Notes under the pieces: generated by a model
What the model was told of the DNA's origin: nothing
The model's database searches: none
Seen by the model: the letters and a program-made list of their open reading frames with translations, nothing else
Translations under genes and position numbers: made by a program
NCBI RefSeq assembly: GCF_011765465.1
Contig: NZ_CP050265.1
Location: 1,364,001-1,428,000, forward strand
Origin: Erythrobacter sp.
GTDB taxonomy: Bacteria; Pseudomonadota; Alphaproteobacteria; Sphingomonadales; Sphingomonadaceae
DNA: 64,000 bases
Direction of reading: 5' to 3'
Shown: piece after piece, positions 60,597-64,000 of the stretch
How positions within the stretch are numbered: position 1 is the first letter of the stretch
How the letters are laid out: each line of letters starts with the position of its first letter

Positions 60597-61157
60597 TCAG
60601 AACTTCTCGAATTTTTCGCGCAGGCGCTGCCTTGCCCGGTAGACGCGGGTCTCGATCGCTTTCTCGCTCACGCCTAGCAGACTTGCCGCTTCTGCCTGGC
60701 TGCGCCCATCGATACTCACCAGCACAAGGGCTTCGCGCAGCCGGACCGGGAGCCGTTCGATTTCGGCTCTAAGCAAGCTCAGTTCCTGACGGGCCGCCGC
60801 GCGGTTTTCCGGATCGGGACTTTCATCCGCGACGAGAGCTGCATCGTCTGCCGACACCAGTCCAAAGTAACGTTTCGCTTTTCTGGTTCTGAGCCGGTCG
60901 CGGCACTTATTGAGGACCACCGTAGTCAGATAGGGGCCGACTGGTCTTTCAGGGTCGAGGCGATGCCTCGCGACCCAAACCGATGCCAGGCCGTCCTGGA
61001 CAGCGTCTTCGCCCTGTGGTTGGCTTCCAAGCATACGCGTCGCGAGGGTCAGCAGTCGGCCAATATGTGGCTCAACCAGCGCAGTGAACGCGGCTCTGCT
61101 TCCCTCGACAGACTGCCGGACCAACTCCTGCTCGTGGTCGCTTCCGTGCGAAGACAC
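60597..61157 (-). CDS. ECF-type RNA polymerase sigma factor (CnrH-like position)
   Basis: 186 residues. Region 2 is GSRAAFTALVEPHIGRLLTLATRML…GEDAVQDGLASVW (with the conserved DAVQD), and region 4 RLPVRLREALVLVSIDGRSQAEAASLLGVSEKAIETRVYRARQRLREKF gives the DNA-binding helix. The length and lack of extra domains define an ECF sigma. Directly upstream are a periplasmic metal-sensor-like gene and a one-helix anti-sigma-like gene, the layout of CnrYXH in Cupriavidus. It probably turns on copAB and possibly its own operon when periplasmic metal rises. Confidence 0.88.
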   Translation of the reverse strand: MSSHGSDHEQELVRQSVEGSRAAFTALVEPHIGRLLTLATRMLGSQPQGEDAVQDGLASVWVARHRLDPERPVGPYLTTVVLNKCRDRLRTRKAKRYFGLVSADDAALVADESPDPENRAAARQELSLLRAEIERLPVRLREALVLVSIDGRSQAEAASLLGVSEKAIETRVYRARQRLREKFEKF

Positions 61158-61163
61158 GGTCGA

Positions 61164-61598
61164 TCAGTCGCGCGGAGCGTTGGTCAGAGCATCGGAGACC
61201 TGACGGTCGAACAAAAGCTTTTGGTCCGGGTCGAGCAGTTCGCGCATATCGAAGACATGGCGCACGGTCGCTTTCTGGAGTGCGCCCATCTTCTCGTGGA
61301 CGTCATCGATCGCGGCGCTCACTTCGGGGCCGTATTCGTGTTCGGCCTCCATTGCCCTTGCGAGCCGGGCATTGGCCGCGCGCAGCGAGGCTTCCAGTTC
61401 TGATTTTTCTACGGCATAGCGGCTTTCCAAGGCTTCAAGCCGTGAGTTTTGCTCGGGGCTAAGCTCTAGTTCATCATGAACGAACTGGTGCAATCCGCCG
61501 CTTGGTTCCCCGTCGCGCCAATAATCCGATGCAAAGGCACCGAGGCAACCAGCGAGCGCTGCAAGCAGGATGGCGAAGAGTATATGCTGCGTCTTCAA
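61164..61598 (-). CDS. CnrX/Spy-like periplasmic metal sensor
   Basis: 144 residues with one N-terminal membrane helix (ILFAILLAALAGCLGAFAS). The periplasmic part is a four-helix hairpin of the heavy-metal-resistance/CpxP type: LHQFVHDELELSPEQNSRLEALESRYAVEKSELEASLRAANARLARAMEAEHEYGPEV and HEKMGALQKATVRHVFDMRELL. His and Glu residues (LHQFVHDE, EHEYG, HEKM) match metal ligands of CnrX. It starts 3 bases after the anti-sigma-like stop and ends 7 before the sigma gene. Confidence 0.82.
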   Translation of the reverse strand: MKTQHILFAILLAALAGCLGAFASDYWRDGEPSGGLHQFVHDELELSPEQNSRLEALESRYAVEKSELEASLRAANARLARAMEAEHEYGPEVSAAIDDVHEKMGALQKATVRHVFDMRELLDPDQKLLFDRQVSDALTNAPRD

Positions 61599-61600
61599 TT

Positions 61601-61897
61601 CTAGCGCCCGCCTTCCAGAAGGGCTGCCGGAGACAGCCTTTCGCCGGAATCAAAACTGGCGACAGCAAGCTTTGCCGAAGCATCGAGGTTGCGCGGGACC
61701 TCACTCGCTCCGAACCCTGCGCCCAGACCGACGACGAACAATCCGGAGAAAAGCGCTGCGCGCCGGCGCCTCTCAGCGATTACGCCCAACTCTCCAGCCC
61801 GGTGCCACACCCCATCCATGAGCTGATGGGGGTCGCTCGAACCGGTTTGCTGAGCCAGCGATGCCAGCGCGGCATCGAAAGAAGGGTGCTTGGTCAT
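61601..61897 (-). CDS. Anti-sigma-factor-like single-helix membrane protein (CnrY-like position)
   Basis: 98 residues from MTKHPSFDAALASLAQQTG; an AAAGAG lies upstream. The cytoplasmic N-terminal part (about 1-45) is followed by a basic RRRR stop and one membrane helix (AALFSGLFVVGLGAGFGA), then a short periplasmic tail. This is the layout of CnrY and other small anti-sigma factors, which bind the ECF sigma and are released by the sensor. It is the first gene of the operon and is separated by 2 bases from the sensor gene. Confidence 0.7.
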   Translation of the reverse strand: MTKHPSFDAALASLAQQTGSSDPHQLMDGVWHRAGELGVIAERRRRAALFSGLFVVGLGAGFGASEVPRNLDASAKLAVASFDSGERLSPAALLEGGR

Positions 61898-61946
61898 GTT
61901 ATACTCTTTGTAGCGATACACACAGCTATACGCTGAACTTCGCGCA

Positions 61947-61970
61947 AGCCCTTAAAGAAATTTGAGGGCT
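61947..61970. repeat. Hairpin in the divergent cop regulatory region
   Basis: AGCCCTTAAA and TTTGAGGGCT pair over 10 bp (one G-T type pair) around GAAA, between the anti-sigma-like gene (start 61897) and the DUF2231 gene (start 61997). It may be an operator or transcript hairpin; no clear ECF-type GGAAC box was found. Confidence 0.4.
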
Positions 61971-61996
61971 AGGCTCAGCGACTGCGTATCAAGGTT

Positions 61997-62665
61997 ATGC
62001 AAACCCGGCGACATCTGACCTTCCTTGCTCTTCTGATCGCGACCTTTTTGGCAGCGCCTCTCGGCGCGCACGAAGGTCATAAATCAAACATGTCCGATGA
62101 AGAGATGGTGATGATGGAAGCCAGCTCCACTGATGCAAAAACCAATCACGGCACTGGTGGAGCAATTGCACACAGCCATAGTGCGAGCGCCGAACACAGC
62201 ATGTCGGCCGACCAGATGATGCAACAAAAGATCGAGGAGAACCGCCTTACCTCGTTCAGTGATCTATTGGCCAGACTGCATCCGATTGCAGCCCATTTCC
62301 CGATCGCGCTCTTTCTGGTCGCTGCGCTCACGGAGTTCGGCCTGATCCTCAGGCCCAGCCTGGGCCTTCAAACCACGGTTCGTTTTCTGGTGGCCGCAGG
62401 TGCAATTGGCGGACTTGGCACCGCCGCTTTTGGCTGGTTCGCAGCGGGCTGGCGACTTTCTGACCGATCCGAGACGTTGGCCATCCATCGTTGGAATGGC
62501 ACTGCGATTGCGGCCGCCGGTCTGTTAGCCTGGTGGCTGAGTTCACCGGGCAAAAACCGTTGGTGGCTCAGACTGGTGCTGGCCATCATCGCCGGGGCGC
62601 TCATCGTCCAAGGCTATTACGGCGGCGAAATGGTTCATGGCCCCAACCATATGGGGGTCATGTGA
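61997..62665 (+). CDS. DUF2231 membrane protein with Met/His-rich leader
   Basis: 222 residues. A signal peptide (MQTRRHLTFLALLIATFLAAPLGAHEGHKSN) is followed by a Met/His-rich stretch (MSDEEMVMMEASS…, AHSHSASAEHSMSADQMM) that may bind copper. Four membrane helices follow, beginning RLHPIAAHFPIALFLVAALTEFG, the DUF2231 signature. The C-terminus is GGEMVHGPNHMGVM, again with Met and His. It is divergent from the cnrYXH-like operon. It overlaps the methyltransferase start by one base. Role in copper tolerance inferred. Confidence 0.8.
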   Translation: MQTRRHLTFLALLIATFLAAPLGAHEGHKSNMSDEEMVMMEASSTDAKTNHGTGGAIAHSHSASAEHSMSADQMMQQKIEENRLTSFSDLLARLHPIAAHFPIALFLVAALTEFGLILRPSLGLQTTVRFLVAAGAIGGLGTAAFGWFAAGWRLSDRSETLAIHRWNGTAIAAAGLLAWWLSSPGKNRWWLRLVLAIIAGALIVQGYYGGEMVHGPNHMGVM

Positions 62666-63354
62666 TGCGTGATACGAGCCTGCCAAGGGGAGATCGCAGT
62701 TTCACTCCGGCCCTGGGCAAGGTTTGGCTCACGCCGGTATACGATGCAGCGATCGCGCTGTTGACCCGCGAGCATGTCTGGCGCGACGCCGCGGTCCGCG
62801 CCGCCGACCTCAAGCCCTTCGACAAGGTGATCGATGTCGGCAGCGGAACCGGCACCCTTCTGCGTCAGATGATGTCGAGCTGCCCGCCTGCTGAATACCT
62901 CGGTGTCGAACCAGACCCTGACGTCTTAGCAATCGCCGAGCGCAAATGCGGCAGCGTCTCTCACATGATCCAGTGGCACAATGGCTTTCTTGACACCCTC
63001 GACCTCGGTCGGGGTTGGCAACCGAACAAGATCATAAGCAGCCTCGTTCTTCACCAAGTCTCCCCTGAGCAGAAGCGCGCAATCCTCGAACAAATCTCGG
63101 CGTTGCTAACGCCTGGCGGCATGGTGTTGATCGCCGACTATATGCGTCAGGAACCGCCGCTGATGCGTCGGCTTTTCAGAATGACCGTCCAACAGCTCGA
63201 CGGGATCGAGGATACCCAGCCCAATGCGGACGGGCTCATCGAAGAACATCTGCAAGAAATCTTCGAGGACGCTGAACGCCTGCGAGTTTTTCCCACCGCA
63301 ACCGGGGCGATTTCGCTTTGGCGCGGATACACCAAGAAGGTCCCCGACTCATGA
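62665..63354 (+). CDS. Class I SAM-dependent methyltransferase
   Basis: 229 residues from the ATG in TGATG overlapping the previous stop. The Rossmann-type fold has motif I VIDVGSGTGTLL (about 51-62), an acidic motif II GVEPDPDVLAIAERK, and later LTPGGMVLIADYM. This class often methylates lipids, quinones or small molecules. Its constant association with copper genes in this kind of island suggests a periplasmic or membrane stress role, but the substrate is unknown. The stop overlaps the next start by 4 bases. Confidence 0.8.
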   Translation: MRDTSLPRGDRSFTPALGKVWLTPVYDAAIALLTREHVWRDAAVRAADLKPFDKVIDVGSGTGTLLRQMMSSCPPAEYLGVEPDPDVLAIAERKCGSVSHMIQWHNGFLDTLDLGRGWQPNKIISSLVLHQVSPEQKRAILEQISALLTPGGMVLIADYMRQEPPLMRRLFRMTVQQLDGIEDTQPNADGLIEEHLQEIFEDAERLRVFPTATGAISLWRGYTKKVPDS

Positions 63355-63815
63355 AAATCCGGTTTTTGGTCCTACCTAAAAGGTCGCTTGTGGCATCCGC
63401 ATTGTTGTTGCTGGCAGCCTGCTCAAACGCTGCCCAGGCTGCGACCTACACGATGTTCCGCGATCCCAATTGCGGTTGTTGCCTGAAATGGGCTGATCAC
63501 GTCGAGCACAAAACGGATGCCGAGGTGACCTCGGTCGATACGACCGAAATGGCACGGATCAAAACCGAGCGCGGCGTGCCGCAAGAGCTCTGGTCGTGCC
63601 ACACGATGGAAATCGAGGGCTACATGATCGAGGGCCATGTACCGGCAGATGCGATCGAACGATTGCTGCGCGAACGGCCGGAGGGCGTCACCGGGCTGGC
63701 CGTTCCCGGCATGCCCGTCGGCTCGCCCGGCATGGAATTCGAAAACCGGATTCAGCCATTCGATGTGATCGCCTTTCGACCTAGCGGCCAAAGCGTGTTC
63801 GCATCCTACCCCTGA
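63351..63815 (+). CDS. DUF411 (CopG-like) metal-binding lipoprotein
   Basis: 154 residues from the ATG overlapping the methyltransferase stop (ATGA). A signal helix with lipobox-like LLLLAACSN indicates a lipoprotein. The DUF411 domain has FRDPNCGCCLKWADHV (CxCC metal site) and ELWSCHTMEIEGYMIEGHVPADAI, with a Met-rich MPVGSPGMEF end. CopG proteins of this family bind copper in a Cys-bridged cluster and aid periplasmic copper handling. It ends the plus-strand operon. Confidence 0.88.
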   Translation: MKIRFLVLPKRSLVASALLLLAACSNAAQAATYTMFRDPNCGCCLKWADHVEHKTDAEVTSVDTTEMARIKTERGVPQELWSCHTMEIEGYMIEGHVPADAIERLLRERPEGVTGLAVPGMPVGSPGMEFENRIQPFDVIAFRPSGQSVFASYP

Positions 63816-64000
63816 AACTCAAACCCTATCGGAGAAACACGACGAGATATCTTACGGCGATAAAAATGACGAGCACGAGAGACGGCGGAGGAGGACAAGC
63901 CGCGAGCGGGTCACGATCATCACTGATGCGAAACGCCGCCAAGGTCCTTCCCCTCCAAATCCCCATGCCTTGGCGGCGTAACCGATATCTATTTGGCCAT
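63816..64000. other. Window end, non-coding with a large inverted repeat
   Basis: No gene is seen. A perfect 12-bp inverted repeat, ACGCCGCCAAGG (63933-63944) and CCTTGGCGGCGT (63968-63979), encloses a 23-base loop. It lies 118 bases after the DUF411 stop, without a T-tract, so it may be a regulatory palindrome or an end-associated site of the next gene or element. Confidence 0.45.

Larger units (their letters stand above)
46247..64000. mobile_element. Heavy-metal resistance island, right end beyond the window
   Basis: The left border is the tRNA-3'-end-like core with TACCCCC repeats, as at the other junctions. Everything to the right is metal-resistance cargo (CDF, CzcCBA, CopAB, DUF411 and regulators), a combination usually carried on genomic islands. 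No integrase or transposase is visible in this part, and the right end is not seen, so the element status is an inference. Confidence 0.35.

Overview
The window is high-GC alphaproteobacterial DNA, most likely from a sphingomonad (Sphingomonadales, Erythrobacter/Novosphingobium-like). This is inferred from gene families and style, such as Tat-exported dehydrogenases, an alginate-export-type porin, BPTD_3080-type restriction genes and CzcCBA/CopAB metal blocks. No rRNA gene and no complete tRNA gene was seen. Three parts can be separated.

(1) About 0.2-31.7 kb is an integrative mobilizable element packed with candidate defence and nucleic-acid genes. Its right end has a P4-type tyrosine integrase (30193-31506, minus), TACCCCC repeats that look like integrase arm sites, and the 3' half of a tRNA-Met(CAU)-like gene broken at the anticodon loop (31665-31712). 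Its left end has a short tRNA-3'-end-like core (222-238) and the same TACCCCC repeats (298-317). In order the cargo is: a membrane-anchored STAND-type ATPase with eight near-identical 57-residue repeats and a SEC-C zinc motif; a four-gene cluster with two exonuclease-fold proteins, each gene preceded by a leader hairpin; a small membrane ORF, a secreted thermonuclease-like protein and a DUF6961-type protein; an IetA/IetS ATPase-subtilase pair; a GIY-YIG/zinc-ribbon protein; a 1321-residue MobA/MobL relaxase with inverted repeats and a non-coding array of iteron-like repeats upstream; and a coupled five-gene operon (type III Res, PD-(D/E)XK nuclease, Mod, small helical protein, RelE-like/UvrD helicase). 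An AlpA-type regulator precedes the integrase. The five-gene operon and the repeat-bearing STAND gene are the best candidates for undescribed systems.

(2) About 31.8-45.7 kb carries genes for exported or envelope proteins: a winged-helix regulator, an alginate-export-type outer-membrane protein, two tandem Tat-signal short-chain dehydrogenases, two small periplasmic proteins, a serine hydrolase, an MscS channel, a patatin lipoprotein, and on the minus strand a secreted CHAT/TPR protein followed by a 38-residue secreted peptide and a beta-barrel protein.

(3) About 46.2-64 kb is a heavy-metal resistance island that starts next to another tRNA-3'-end-like core (46247-46263) with TACCCCC repeats. 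A MerR-type regulator (55122-55562) and its divergent 19-bp-spacer promoter face a long minus-strand run: CDF transporter, DUF3703, CzcI-like protein, CzcC, CzcB, CzcA, a small periplasmic protein and a second CDF transporter. A second minus-strand operon joins a CnrYXH-like anti-sigma/sensor/ECF sigma module to CopA, CopB, an NTF2-like protein and a PepSY protein. A divergent plus-strand operon carries a DUF2231 membrane protein, a SAM methyltransferase and a DUF411 (CopG-like) lipoprotein. Together these cover divalent-metal efflux and periplasmic copper oxidation and sequestration.
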